From contig NC_080572.1 in assembly GCF_030247185.1 (NCBI RefSeq), positions 39,099,383-39,163,382 of the forward strand: a DNA stretch of 64,000 nt, written 5' to 3'. How positions within the stretch are numbered: the stretch's first letter is position 1; each line of letters starts with the position of its first letter. The translations under genes and the position numbers were made by a program. Below are positions 1-11,029 of this stretch, in pieces. Origin of the DNA: Malaya genurostris. Its lineage: Eukaryota > Arthropoda > Insecta > Diptera > Culicidae. Below the pieces are notes generated by a model, which saw only the letters and a list, made by a program, of their open reading frames with translations, did not search any database and was not told the DNA's origin.

Positions 1-840
1 AAATCTTTTCTGGTTACACTTTAATTCATTAAAAAGAAAAACGGCTTGATGCTGATTTTAATTACACAGTGCTGTCACTAAATACATTTATTACAAATGA
101 GATTGAAAAAAAAGTGAAACATTCTCAGAAAATTTTCATTTTCATTGGTGAGCTAAAATTATACATTTTAATAAACTTGTTTTCTAATTTTCTTTATACT
201 TGGCATCATTGCTCGCGTACCCAGCAAAAGTTTTTTCTTTTCACATTGTGCGGGAAGCAACATCAAAATCAGCCAATCAGAAACTGGTTCATTTTTGGAA
301 CAAAAGCAGCCCCCCCAGTTGTCAGGTCTTGTCTTAGTCTCTGACCACAAATGCAAATGAGATTGGTTTGTTTTCATCAAGAAACGCATGCATTAAACAC
401 GGTTCAGACGATCAATAAACTTCCGTCGACGTCCAGATTATTTTATTAATTTTTTAGCCGAATATTGCTCACGTATCCGACGTTAAAATGTTCCGTGAAC
501 TTGACGTAGTGTCCTTTCATATGAATTGCTTACAATTAATGTTATTGTTCCGTAATCGTTCCATGCAGGTGATAGTCACTTGATGCTGCGTGTGAATCGC
601 TTTTACATATTGTTTTGTTTTCATCAGGAAACGTGTTTGCCACCCATTTTTCAGTAGGGCCGCCGTTCATTTTTCACCGGGTAAAAAAACCTCAATGAAT
701 TTGTCATCCAGAGATTCCAGATCTGCAGATTTGGCTGTATTTTTTCAAAAAACGTACAGTGCTGCAGACATTTTTTGTAGTGCAGACTTTTGAGAATCGA
801 GTTTTTTTGCAGACTTTCGTCAAAATTAACAGAATTTTGA
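1..840. other. no gene seen; AT-rich sequence
   Basis: No reading frame here has recognisable protein content. Positions 690-840 hold several loosely repeated phrases built on GCAGACTTT and GCAGATTT. I see nothing else that can be named. Confidence 0.5.
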
Positions 841-1399
841 AATTGGCATATTGTTACAAAACTGAAATGTAGAGGCGCTGCTTGCTTAGAGATGATACTC
901 TCAACAAGAGCTATCAAATCGGTAGGAGAATTTCTAATTACTCTACCTTTTCAACAATTTCTTATGATAACGGGCAAATTCATTTGAAAGATACCATATT
1001 TCAAATTTCTGGAAATAACAAATAAAGTATCCAAAATAAACAGTACTCGATTGCTATACATTCTAGCACTTGAGAAATCAACATCACACTGGTTTCTGTT
1101 TAAAAATGTTTATCCGAATAAACCTCACCTTACCCAATTTCACTTATTTCTGAAGATTTTCCATGTTTAATCGTAGTTTACACTAAAAAAAAGTTGTGGT
1201 AATAACTTTGAAATCGATTTTCTTCTACTCCGCGTGTACTTTTATTGTTGATATCTATTTGTACTATTGAATAAACGATAAAAATGTTGCAAATCACTAC
1301 TGCCGATATGAAAATTTCCGAAAGAATTCTCCTTTTCTTGGTTCCATTTTTCATTGGCATTCGCTACCGGTAAATCAGCTTTGCGATAATGTGCCAATT
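841..1399. mobile_element. non-autonomous TIR element (MITE-A), copy 1
   Basis: The left end begins AATTGGCATATTGT and the right end finishes with ATAATGTGCCAATT, its imperfect inverted repeat. The body is over 80% alike by eye to the copy at 3918-4587, with an internal gap of roughly 110 bp after the left arm (the stretch with GGTAGAAGAAAAAG in copy 2 is missing). There is no coding capacity. A target duplication could not be assigned. Confidence 0.75.
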
Positions 1400-1705
1400 G
1401 TCGCTACACTGATAAAAATTTGTACGATTGATTCATATGTAAATAGCTATTCAATTTAATGTACTTTTTCATTTCAATACAAAACCAAAGCCATTTGTTT
1501 CAAGATTTCATGTGCAAATTCATTAAGATGCAAGATCAGATTATTTTCCATTTAGCATTGATGTGTTTTTGCTTTGGATGTGATGTGTTTTGCTATTGAA
1601 TTGAACTACATGTGTGAAACATTTCATTTTCAAGTGGAAATGAATACAGCACAAATGTATGTGCAAAACACTTGATTCGGTCAACCGTGTTTCAATTGAA
1701 ATCTA

Positions 1706-3148
1706 CACACTTAGTTTTCTTTACCGACTTCAGCAATATTCTACCGACTTTTACACAGCTGAACGTACGGTAATCTGTTCAGTAATTTATTAATTGACGA
1801 ACGTTCAGTAAAACTGAAGTTTGTTCGAATTGTCATTTTTAACTGTACTGGTCAGCAAATGTTGATGAGGATTCAGTTAATATTGCTGTTTAGTCAGCAT
1901 TTGTTTTACGTTGAAAAGTTACCGAACCAGCGGTTAAACCAACTGATTGAATCAGTAATTTTTACAGTTCAGTGCAGCAGAAAATTAATTTTGAATGATT
2001 AAAATATTTTATTTGAAATTTCGGAAAAAAAACTTGAACAACTGATTGCTCTACGTCCGTTTTATTTTTGATTTAAAAAACATTAATTTTCTTTCATCTC
2101 ATAGCTTCGGCGAAAGTTTTCACCCGTTGTAGTAAGAGTTCCAATATCATATAAAGTGTTCATAATGAACAAATAAAACAGTTTATCTGCAGGATGGCTT
2201 TTACAGTTGAATACTTCAAAACACTGGCACAGCAATTCGAAGCAGTACAGAATATATCCCTCTACTGGAATTTTAAGATCGCGCCAAATAATAGCTCCTC
2301 CTTCAGCTTTGTAAAGTAGTATCAGGATATAATAATTAACCTCAGGAAACGGGTCATCAACCTGGAATAACACATATAAATTCACAGATATAACAGCGGA
2401 ATTAATTAAAACTAATATTGTATTCGCTCTTTGTGATGGTATTAACAAGACGGAATTTAAAAAAACAAAAAATACAGTTATTTACCTTTAACCACTGAAT
2501 TATACCGTTTAACGGGTTTATTTTTTCTGTATCTGCATCCTTTGTTCTTTTAGCGCCACGAGAATTTTTAATTTCATCCGTTTCGGTATGTTTAGTGTCT
2601 TCATTAATTGAATCTGCTGGCTCATTATCCGCTAGTTCCGCATATTCAAATGCAGATTGAAATGACGGGGAATTCACGAGAAATTGCGGTTCTCGGGGAT
2701 GTTTATCCAAAATATGTCTTTTTAAAGACCAGAACCGACTATAACGCATATTACATTTCGAAAATGTACAGTCGTAACGTACAGCGTCAGGAAATATATT
2801 CCATTTTACTCACTTCGATCACAGTATACAAAAACCAATATGGCGTGCTATGTGCTTGCGTTTTACAAATTGATTCGGTACTCTACCGAACAATTCGCTA
2901 AAAATCGATAAATTACTGAACGATCAGCACGATTTCTATTAAATTTACCGAATAATTTCAAAGTGAAGACAGTTCGGTAGATAATTACCAAATTTTCAGT
3001 ACATGTTTTTGAAGAGCTGAATTTCGGTAACAAAATATGCTGAATACGTCAATTTTTATAAGAACAGCAGACTAATCGGTAATTTTTATAAAAATAGCGA
3101 ATTTTCCAGTAAAAATATTACCGAACTGAAAATCCGAAAATAAGTGTG
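1706..3148. mobile_element. CACACTTA-type TIR element carrying a small spliced gene
   Basis: The termini are CACACTTAGTTTTC at the left and the inverted CACACTTATTTTCGG at the right. Subterminal regions are full of short motifs of the TTCGGTAA / CAGTAATTT type in both orientations. The same terminal octamer and the same style of subterminal repeats occur at 8457-9301, so these are two members of one broad family. The left flank is TA; the right flank is CA, so a TA duplication may have decayed. Unlike the second member this copy holds a minus-strand reading frame with a clean intron (2083-2809). Confidence 0.65.
2083..2809 (-). CDS. putative two-exon C2H2 zinc-finger protein inside a TIR element
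   Basis: Exon A is open from 2809 down to 2486 and exon B runs from 2361 to the stop at 2083. The 124-bp intron (2485-2362) starts GTAAAT and ends TTATTCCAG, and the join is in phase 0. Exon A begins with a C2H2 finger: Cys at codons 2770 and 2755, then twelve residues, His, four residues, His (C-x4-C-x12-H-x4-H). A polar Asp/Glu/Lys-rich linker follows. Exon B is 92 residues with hydrophobic and aromatic clusters (NYYILILLYK, LYCFELLCQCFEVF, LFYLFIMNTLYDIG) and a C-terminus FRRSYEMKEN. The first in-frame Met (2749) lies inside the finger; a better ATG at about 2791-2793 is out of frame, so the 5' end is probably frame-shifted or has an unseen exon. From Met the spliced product is 180 residues. 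I do not recognise exon B. The finger suggests DNA binding, perhaps an accessory or captured protein of the element. No transposase triad is visible. Confidence 0.45.
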
Positions 3149-3386
3149 CATATGAAAAACAATGTGACATTCATATGAAATACATATAGAATCTGGAGGT
3201 AACGATATATCTTATCATTTTTATGTGCTTTTTAGATAAATGTAACATGATTTCCACTAAAAATCAACAGGTTTTACATTCATTTTTAGAGTTGAGTGTA
3301 TATTTTCATGAGTTTCATGTGTTTCACAAGTAGTGATAGTTCAAATGCTTTGCACATCATGCTAGCGTGCAAATTATTTTCAGTGT

Positions 3387-3917
3387 ACCTTTTTTTGTTC
3401 TCCAACTTTATATAGAAATTGCTGCCAGTAAGACATACGGGCTGACTGCAGATTTTTTCGGATATACAGACTTTTACAACCCTGTCTGATGATATTTCAA
3501 TTTTTTACCTGGCATCTCTGTTGTCATCGTCAGCGTTGCCAACCCTATGGATTTATCCTGTTCTGTATTTTTGTCTTTTTTATGTTAAATCTACGGATTT
3601 AACATAATTTGTTAAAAAAATTATTGACTATTCATTTTTTGTTATTTCTCTAGATAACAAAGAAAAATTATTGAATATTGTCGCATCGTTGTTAGAGATA
3701 TTTTTTCCTCATGTCTAATTATCAAACATCTATCGTAACCGATTACTTATTTTTATTAGGTCTTTTTTTTCGCTTGGAATTCCAAACTGTTAATTTTACG
3801 TACCTTTCGATTTTTTTTGTGTTTGGTATTTACAAATTTTCATTTAGTGAGTTGTTTTGTCTCTATTGGGAAGAATGATTTGTCGGTCGAAAGAGTTCCG
3901 CACGGATAGTTCGTCTC
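3387..3917. other. no gene seen; AT-rich sequence
   Basis: AT-rich, with T-runs and no coding signal. The stretch around 3430-3490 repeats the GCAGATTTTTTCGG-like wording seen near 720-830, so the two flanks of this TE cluster may be related. Confidence 0.4.
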
Positions 3918-4587
3918 AATTGGCATATTGTCGCAAAACTGAAATGTAGAGGCGCTGCTTGTTTAGAGATGATACTTTCGGCAAGAGCTGTCAAATCGGT
4001 AGGAAAATTTCTAATTACTCCACCTTTTCAACAATTTCTTATGAAAACGGGCAAATTCATTTGAAAAATCATAGTAGAGGTAGAAGAAAAAGTTTTTACT
4101 CTGAGGTGGTAATGTTGATCTTAGTTCATTGTGCGAAATCTACCGTTTATTCAGAACAGAGCATTAAACTTGGTTTGATACCATTTTCAAATGCCTGGAA
4201 ATAACAAATAAAGTATCCAAAATAAATAGTACTCGATTGCTATACATTCTAGTACTCGAGAAATTAACATTACATTGGTTTTTGTTTAAAAAAATGTTGA
4301 TTCGAATAAACCTAACCTTACCCAATTTCACACATTTCTGAAGATTTTCTATGTTTATTCGTAGTTTACACTAAAAAAAGTAGTAGTAATCACTTTGAAA
4401 TCGATTTTCTTCTACTCCGAGTGTACTTTCATTGCTGATATCTATTTGTACTATTAAATAAATGATAAAAATGTTGCAAATCACTACTGTCGATATGAAA
4501 ATTTCCGAAAGAATCCTCCTTTCTTGGTTCTATTTTTCATTGGCAGGTGTCGCTACCGGTAAATCAGCTTTACGACAATGTGCCAAT
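3918..4587. mobile_element. non-autonomous TIR element (MITE-A), copy 2, longest intact copy
   Basis: It begins AATTGGCATATTGTCGCAAA and ends with TTACGACAATGTGCCAAT, an inverted repeat of about 24 bp with three to four mismatches. The 670-bp body matches 841-1399 and 60265-62185. It is rich in stops, codes for nothing recognisable and is best read as a MITE of unknown parent. No clear target duplication is visible. Confidence 0.75.
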
Positions 4588-4604
4588 GGAGCATATACGA
4601 GCAT

Positions 4605-4768
4605 TAGAGTGCCTATAACCAGAGTGACGACATCTCATCCGTAATTTTGGCAACAATTCAAAACATTCCATTAGCTTTACATTGAATTGACAGGTCGTTT
4701 GCTCGTTTGGAACTGGGAGCTGTCATTCCAAACGAACAGCTGTCGCCACTCTGATTATAGTCACTCTA
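4605..4768. mobile_element. hAT-type MITE (TAGAGTG family), copy 1, with 8-bp TSD
   Basis: The 164-bp element starts TAGAGTGCCTATAACCAGAG and ends with the inverted partner ATAGTCACTCTA; about 25 of 28 terminal positions match. It is flanked by the perfect 8-bp direct repeat ACGAGCAT (4597-4604 and 4769-4776), which is the hAT signature. A second copy sits at 34333-34513 with a different 8-bp duplication. It has no coding capacity. Confidence 0.88.
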
Positions 4769-4776
4769 ACGAGCAT

Positions 4777-5304
4777 AAGAAAACTTGAAGCAAAGACATC
4801 ATATCAACAAGATATCCAGCTCTAACATATCCCGAACAAATGTCGCATGTCGCCCTCAGGTGAGTCCGCATCGAATCTCATACATAGAAGTAGGGGAGAG
4901 AAATGTCAAATTCGTGCACGCCAAAATAGCAGGGCTGCGCACCCATACAATTGACATGATGTGTTGAATATGATGCCATGCGATGGCGTTGTTGAACTGA
5001 AGATTGATTATGCTCCAAACTGACAGGGTCTGCTTGAAGCCAAATCTACGGATTTGACTTCAGGGAAAAGTGGCATCACTGGTCATAGTAGCTGCACTAT
5101 TTTCGTTTATAAATAAACGATTCTTTTATTTTGTTTAATAACTTACTTCGGTAAAGATTGGTGTATAATAGAGAAGAATAATCCAGTAAATCATTTCAGA
5201 ATTTGACAATTATTGATGAGTAGCAGAAACATGCCAAAAGTTGTCACACAGCATATCGAGTTCCGCCGATGCCTTTTTGCGTAACGGATGATGGTCGTTC
5301 ACTT
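4777..5304. other. apparently unique non-coding sequence upstream of a promoter candidate
   Basis: No coding pattern, no repeat termini. It is less AT-skewed than its neighbours and leads into the TCAGTC / DPE pair at 5305. Confidence 0.35.
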
Positions 5305-5338
5305 TCAGTCAACTCGCGTTCATTCGTCAGTCAGGTCG
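5305..5338 (+). promoter_or_regulatory. candidate core promoter: initiator plus DPE
   Basis: TCAGTC at 5305-5310 matches the arthropod initiator consensus TCAKTY, with the A (+1) at 5307. GGTCG at 5334-5338 matches the DPE consensus RGWYV and falls exactly at +28 to +32. A second TCAGTC occurs at 5327-5332. No TATA box is placed, as is usual for DPE promoters. The downstream 150 bp could be a 5' leader; AACGGTGAGAG near 5467 is a plausible splice donor. It could serve OTUD7, 32 kb downstream, or an unrelated non-coding transcript. Short motifs recur by chance, so this stays tentative. Confidence 0.3.
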
Positions 5339-8240
5339 CAAAAATAACTTGCTGGTGCAGTGGAGTGTTTCGCGATAAAATACCAAATACAGAAGACAAG
5401 TGGAAATCTTTTCCGATTAAATTTCCTTCAATACTACTATCATCTTGATGTAATTTTGAGTGGAAAACGGTGAGAGATAGCATTTTATTTTGTTTTGACG
5501 AAAACAATCGCGTTTTGTGCTGTTTTACAATGTATGAAAATACATAAAATTCGATAATTGCTAGTGACAACTGAGATGGATAGTGCGAAATCGAAAGGAA
5601 ATTCGCGGATGTGCGTTTTAGTTAACCAAAAGAGTAATCGAAACATTGCTTTGGTGTTGTGTTAGTATTTTTTCTATGTGGAGTTGTGTTCAATAGGCGA
5701 AAATAAGTCACAAACGGTCTACCCCTTGCGAAACTGATAATTGCTACCGAAAAAGGAAGTAGTTTGACGAAAACGACAGCTCGACGATAGCGACAGACGG
5801 AACAGCAGGGATTTGCAGAACGGTGTGAGTGAAACAAGCCAGTCATATGGGGAAAATATGTACACATGTCTAAATATACGATCCTCGGGAAAATTTTTGG
5901 CATGGCCGTGCAAACACACAGGACATAAAGCCCCGCAAAATAACACCAAGAAACTGTAAATATGAGAAACTGTTGCTACTGAGAGCTATCTGCCTTAGCT
6001 AGATAGGTTCAATGAATTCATTGAATGTATTTGCGTACACACACTGCGCTAACTTAGGTAGGCTCGGTGCAAAATGCATTTTTATACCTATGCGTTCAGC
6101 CTTTTCAAGGTTAAAATTTACTGCAAGGTTGCGAGCGTCATCGAATTGGAAAAAAATCACTGTATGCAATGTTTCTTCTAGAATTGTGATTTGTTCGGAT
6201 GAAATAGTTTTATTATTTAGTCGATGTGTTTACGGTTACGTTGGTAGATTAATTTCATTGTAGAGATATCGGTCCTGTAAAACCTGTTATACCTTTCTTC
6301 TCTCCATCCAAATCTATTTCCTATTTCTTCATTTTCACTATTCACTGCAAGGCGGATGCGCTGACGATCAAACACGGCTGATAAAACCAGTTTTACTGTG
6401 TAATCACAGTCAATAATAAAAACTTACTAGTGTCAATAGATCATAATGATTGTGCTATGGTGAAGTAATCGATTTATCAATACTCCTTTATTCAAATCAG
6501 GGCTTTAAAAACCTCGTGTGAATTTGTGAGTAAGCATAACTTGATCGCTTCCATAGTGATTATACGCTAGCCATCGCTTGCAACCCGGAGCGATGAAACC
6601 TAATAACATCGCAAGAGGAACGAATTTCATACCATAGTAAAACAATAGAAGCAAATCTGATAAAGTTCAAGTGCATTGGGTGAGATGGACCAAACCATGG
6701 TCTTAGCCAAAACATCACACCAAAAAACACCAAAGATTGGGGTATTGGTTTATGAATCCTGTGAGTTACCAGGCGTTGATTAAAACTATTAATTCGTGAA
6801 AGAGAAAGTAAACTAGAACTCAGTTCTATGTGGGAAGATGTGTTAGAAGATAAAATAATTTAGTTGTTATTCTCAATATTTTGCACGTACTAAAAATAAT
6901 ATCATTTTTCCTTGAATATATGAAAGCGGAATAAGTCTAAATTCAAAGTGACATTTCGTTTTGAAATGGTTTGATTGTATTTAGTTCGAGTTGTTCAGCA
7001 TCGTGGCTGATATGTAAAATAGCAACATAAACGACATACATCTATCGTTTTTCACATCAGAAAAGCAAATATGTCAAGGACAAGTATCTAATAATGAAGA
7101 GCGGCCTTCGGGCTTCCCGTTTTCGTGCCCCATTACACCAATCGGATGCACCATCACCGTTGTGTCATCCCTGTCACAGGTGAAGGTTATACTCTATACT
7201 GTCTTCATTCTTCTACTCCACTACTACAAAAACCTCTTGCCGCCCGCGCCGTATGTACAGGCGCAGTCTGTCCATCGAAATGGAACGTTTTGTTGGTTTT
7301 GTCGTCATCAGCTTCAGGTTGTGGTGCGAAGCCGTTGGGTGCTGGTAGTAGTGGCTCGAATGCACTTGCAACTACAGTGCGATTCATTAGTTTAGCCAGT
7401 CACAATTATCTTTTGATCGTCGATCGATTTCGAAACGTTTCAGTTTTCCGCACTGATAAATGTATTCAGATTTCGCAATCTTCTAAGAATTCTTGTTTGT
7501 CTATCAGTTAGATTATAAACATTTACAATGTCTAGTTTCCGGTCAGCAAATTTTATTTTATATTTTTCGTTCAACGACGACGGACGGCACAAACAGGCTA
7601 TTAAAATTCTTCCGTGTTTGCCCGACTCTTTGCCTAAATCCTTAGTGGTTATCGTCATTCGTCTGGTTACTGTTTGCTACTGGTGAACAGTAAATCAAAA
7701 TGCTATGAAATATCTATATCCATTAAGAAGCAAGAGGCAACCAACGATTGACGGAACAGTTTGTAAATAGCGAATGAAATAATCTGTTGAGCGAGTTGAA
7801 CAACATCGACCAACCTCGTATAGAAAGCTCTGTCTGTTGTGTTTTATTGGCGAAGTTGGGTTCAAATGAAAATTAGTACTGACTGGAAGTAAGATGCTTG
7901 GTGCATGTTCGATCCTGAAAATATTGATCAAATAACATATGCTTGTTTTTAATAGCATTCTATGGTATACGGGGAGCACTTTGTAAATATTCAAAATTGC
8001 ATTAAAATCATTATTCAGAGTAACAGATGCTATTTCTGATCAATTGTTTGGGCGAAAGTCGCTACATTCGCTTCCAATTTTCAGTTTTAATCAAGTGCTC
8101 ACTCGTTGCATCAGAATTTTACTGTTATTGTCTGAAAACAATCCGATGATTGATAGCCGTTTGATGAATAGAATAGTGCGGGTTCCTAGTAATGAAAACC
8201 TGTTGAGTGATGTATTGATGCCTTTCTCATCACCGGTGAT
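5339..8240. other. long stretch without a recognised gene
   Basis: I read both strands and found no conserved domain. It is less AT-rich at 5700-5900 and at 7085-7400. The latter is open on both strands for 60-128 codons, but neither translation looks like a known protein and stops follow at once. It may include transcribed leader or intron sequence of the transcript starting near 5307. No repeat termini were recognised. Confidence 0.35.
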
Positions 8241-9345
8241 ATGAGAAATTGTTGCAAGTTAATTTTTAGAAATTTCCACGGATTTATTTCCGGAACCAGA
8301 AGTTACAGCCATTTAAACTTCAAACCGGTTTAATCAACCAATAGTAGTTTTCAAATGGGCCTTACTTCCAAATGAGCCTACGTTTGTTAAAATCAGTTAA
8401 GCCATCTCAGAGAAAATTGAACGCAAAAAATTCGTTGAAATGTGCACACACACATACACACTTAAATTTTATTGCTGAATCTCGGCAAAAAAATGCCGAG
8501 ATTTGCACAGCCGAGAGATCGGTAATCATCTCGGAAAAATAATAATTACTGAGAATCTCGGCACTACCAAATTTGTTAACTGTCAATTATTACCGAACTT
8601 GTCAGCAGCATTTTTGCTGTTAGCTCGGCAAAAGCGATTATGATCGAATAATGAATTGCCGAGTCATCAGTAATCGAACGTAGAAAGGATTTTTCGTTAT
8701 TATTGTACGAAATAAATATCACAAAATCTAAGGCTAGGGAAAGGGTGTTTTATTGATGTCCACTTTAATGCGCTATACAAAAAAAAAAACAAAACTCAAA
8801 AGAAAACATCACGGTTAAAAAACAGTTATTCCCAGTGCTGTTCAATGCATCTACCTGGAAATAAGAAGACTTTTGTAAGAATATATCAACAGCAGAGTTT
8901 TTTATTTCACTTATCTTTTCAAGAAATATAAGAATCTTTTACCTTCATCCAATATATATTATTTTCCCGCTCCACCAGCAATGGCTACGTGGTGTTTTGC
9001 ACATTCGACAAGAGACATTAAATGACAAGTGTTTCACCGAGTTTCAGTAAAAGCTAAAACACTGTTCGAAATCTCGGCAAACAGATTTGCTGATTTCGGT
9101 ATATTTGTTGTTTACTGACAAGCTCAGCATTATATTTTTCCAAACTTCGGCAAAAGAACGCACTTTACCGAGATATCAGAATATTACATTGACGAATTTC
9201 GGAAAAGAGCATATGGATTACTGAACAATCAGTAAAATGTCGTGTTGCCGATCTAATTCGGTATTTCATTATGCCGAGCTCAATAATCTGTTTTAAGTGT
9301 GTACACATACACATACGGAAATTTTTCGATCTCGTCGAGCTTAGA
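8241..9345. repeat. 143-bp-unit repeat family fragment, split by a CACACTTA element
   Basis: 8275-8456 contains the family phrases TTTCCGGAACCAGAAGTTAC, ACAGCCATTT and AAATGAGCCTACGTTTGTTA followed by GCCATCTCAGAGAAAATTGA and a CA-repeat. The text resumes at 9302 with a CA-repeat and TTTTTCGATCTCGTCGAGCT, which is the normal continuation seen at 14370-14400. The interruption is the 8457-9301 element. Confidence 0.6.
8457..9301. mobile_element. CACACTTA-type TIR element with TA target duplication
   Basis: The left end is CACACTTAAATTTTATTGC and the right end, read inverted, is CACACTTAAAACAGATTATTG. Both ends abut TA inside the CA-repeat of the host repeat, giving a TA duplication. Subterminal arms are packed with CTCGGCA / TGCCGAG words in both orientations that could fold into hairpins or bind a transposase. 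No reading frame is convincing, so it looks non-autonomous. It shares ends with the element at 1706-3148. Confidence 0.7.
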
Positions 9346-10289
9346 GAATGGCAAAATGTGTTGATTTTTAGTAGTGGCTTGCAAAGTTTGTTCAAAACAG
9401 TACCAGTTCAAAAACGGAACTTAGCACCAATGCTTGGGCTTTCACTTTTCAGTGCCCACTATGAATGATAAAACTGAAATTATAATAGACGCGTATGGTG
9501 ATTATAAGTTACAGGGTGGCAAGTGACCGGGAAAATCGGGAAAACCGGGAAATAGTCGGGAATTTGGTTTTACCGGGAAAAAGTCGGAAATTTTAGTGCA
9601 AATCCGGGAAAAAAATCTACTAGTCCTAATTTTAGTAACGATTTTCAGCATCATGATTTTCCTGATACAACAAATGAAAAGATGAAGGCCATTTGAAGTA
9701 GAAGTTCAGTACAAGTTTTGAAACTTCATATTGTCCCTCACAGGTTCAATGGAGCCAACACCTTTGCAATTTTATATTAATAAGAGCTTTCTTAGTTGTC
9801 ATCAATCACAGCAAAATGAATGCTCATAATGAAAAATAAGGATAATTTGGATGCTTCGGCTGGATTTCTATTAAATCTCGACAAATATTAGAAAAGATTC
9901 CAAGAGTAAATGACAGTTTCTCTTTGTTTATTTTCTCTTTCAATTATTCCTTTCCAACAATTTTTAACAGCAGATCGAAAGTTGATAGTTTCAGTCGTTA
10001 TTCTATGCAAAGTGTAAGATAGAGGAACTGTCATTTGCACTTAGGACCTTTTCTAGTGTTTTTCTTCGAATTTCAGAATAAGTATGCATAATGGTAAAAG
10101 TAACATCAGGTGACATGTTTGATTTTTTTTAAAGAATTCTTAGGAGCCGTGTTTTTAGTTGCCAGCCAATGATTTCCCCAATTTCACCAAAATTTGTCCC
10201 AGTAATGTCAAATTGTGACAATACTTGTTTAGTAATCTTGGTATTGATTTCAATAGGATTCACAAAATCGAGCTGTCGACTTTCATTTT

Positions 10290-10620
10290 ATTTACCGTTT
10301 GCAAGGAGTATTTGATTTCCTTCTTTGACAGCTAAAATTGGTTTCGCAGAGTTCGTAAGAGCCTGTTCAGTGTCGATGATAGGAGAATCAAATTTAGATC
10401 ATCTCAGTCACTAGAGGCATAGATTGTTGTTGTTTTTCCAAAGTGACAAGCGTACATTTTAAGAATTCTAGAAGGATTTTGTTCTCTCTCCAAAACCCAA
10501 CTCTGGAAGAATATCGTATATGTTGCTAGCAATGGCCTCTCGTCCTTATGTGCACCTCGTGCACAACTAGTCAAATAGGCTCTGTGAGAACTTGTATGCA
10601 CACATTCAGGAGATGCTTCA
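10290..10620 (-). mobile_element. jockey-like LINE remnant with large internal deletion
   Basis: The plus-strand text CAAGGAGTATTTGATTTCC and CGATGATAGGAGAATC resembles ORF2 of the LINE at 14424-18672 (around 16095 and 16370). The adjoining CTAGAGGCATAGATTGTTGT and GGAAGAATATCGTA resemble the ORF1 start of the same LINE (18013-18120). ORF1 and ORF2 pieces are thus directly joined, implying loss of over 1.5 kb. It is non-functional. Confidence 0.6.
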
Positions 10621-10710
10621 GTGGCTTATGCTTATGGTAGTTGAAAACAAATTGCTGTGTCAGTTGCAACGTCGAAACGGTTCTGATATCATACCATATA
10701 AGCAGTGCAA

Positions 10711-10875
10711 AAAGCAAAGTCCTGGCATTACATTCCTTCCGTGGAATTTGGCCTTGCATTGCATGGCTAGTGCTACGATCCTACTGACACTAAGAATCCT
10801 TCCAGGTCGAGATTCGAACATACGACAACTGGATTGTGAGACCAGTGTTCTATGCATTGAACCGCCAACCCGGGC
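10711..10875 (-). mobile_element. tRNA-Val-like SINE, copy A
   Basis: It shares the body phrases GGCATTACATTCC, TGGAATTTGGCC and GCATGGCTAGT with the copies at 32133-32350 and 47341-47553. On the minus strand the head carries the box-B-like TGTTCGAATCTCG and an anticodon-arm-like stem. The segment matching TTTCAACAGACTTCGCAG in copy C is missing here, so this copy is internally deleted. Confidence 0.7.
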
Positions 10876-11029
10876 TGATATAAGCAGTACACAACCCGTA
10901 ATTTTTGTCACGAGACGCCACTGGTTGTTAGAAGGAATCGGGTTTGCGGGAGGAGTGTTGTGCTTTAGTTCATTCATTTTTAATTTTTAACCTTATACTA
11001 TACCAGGCTAAAAAAGTTTTGGAATACAC

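Larger units (their letters stand above)
1406..3386. mobile_element. outer TIR element, split by the inner 1706-3148 element
   Basis: The left terminus at 1406-1426 reads ACACTGATAAAAATTTGTAC and the right terminus at 3366-3386 is its inverted partner, ending TTTTCAGTGT. They agree at about 18 of 21 positions. The parts outside the inner element (1427-1705 and 3149-3365) share AT-rich phrases such as TTCATATG and CATGTGTTTCAC in opposite orientation, as expected of two arms of one palindromic MITE. It is non-coding outside the inner element. A TA target is possible but not certain. Confidence 0.6.

Noticed and set aside
7125..7511. 128-codon frame on + and 60-codon frame on - in GC-richer DNA
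   Set aside because: Neither translation shows a domain, and both strands being open is common in GC-richer sequence lacking TA-rich stops.
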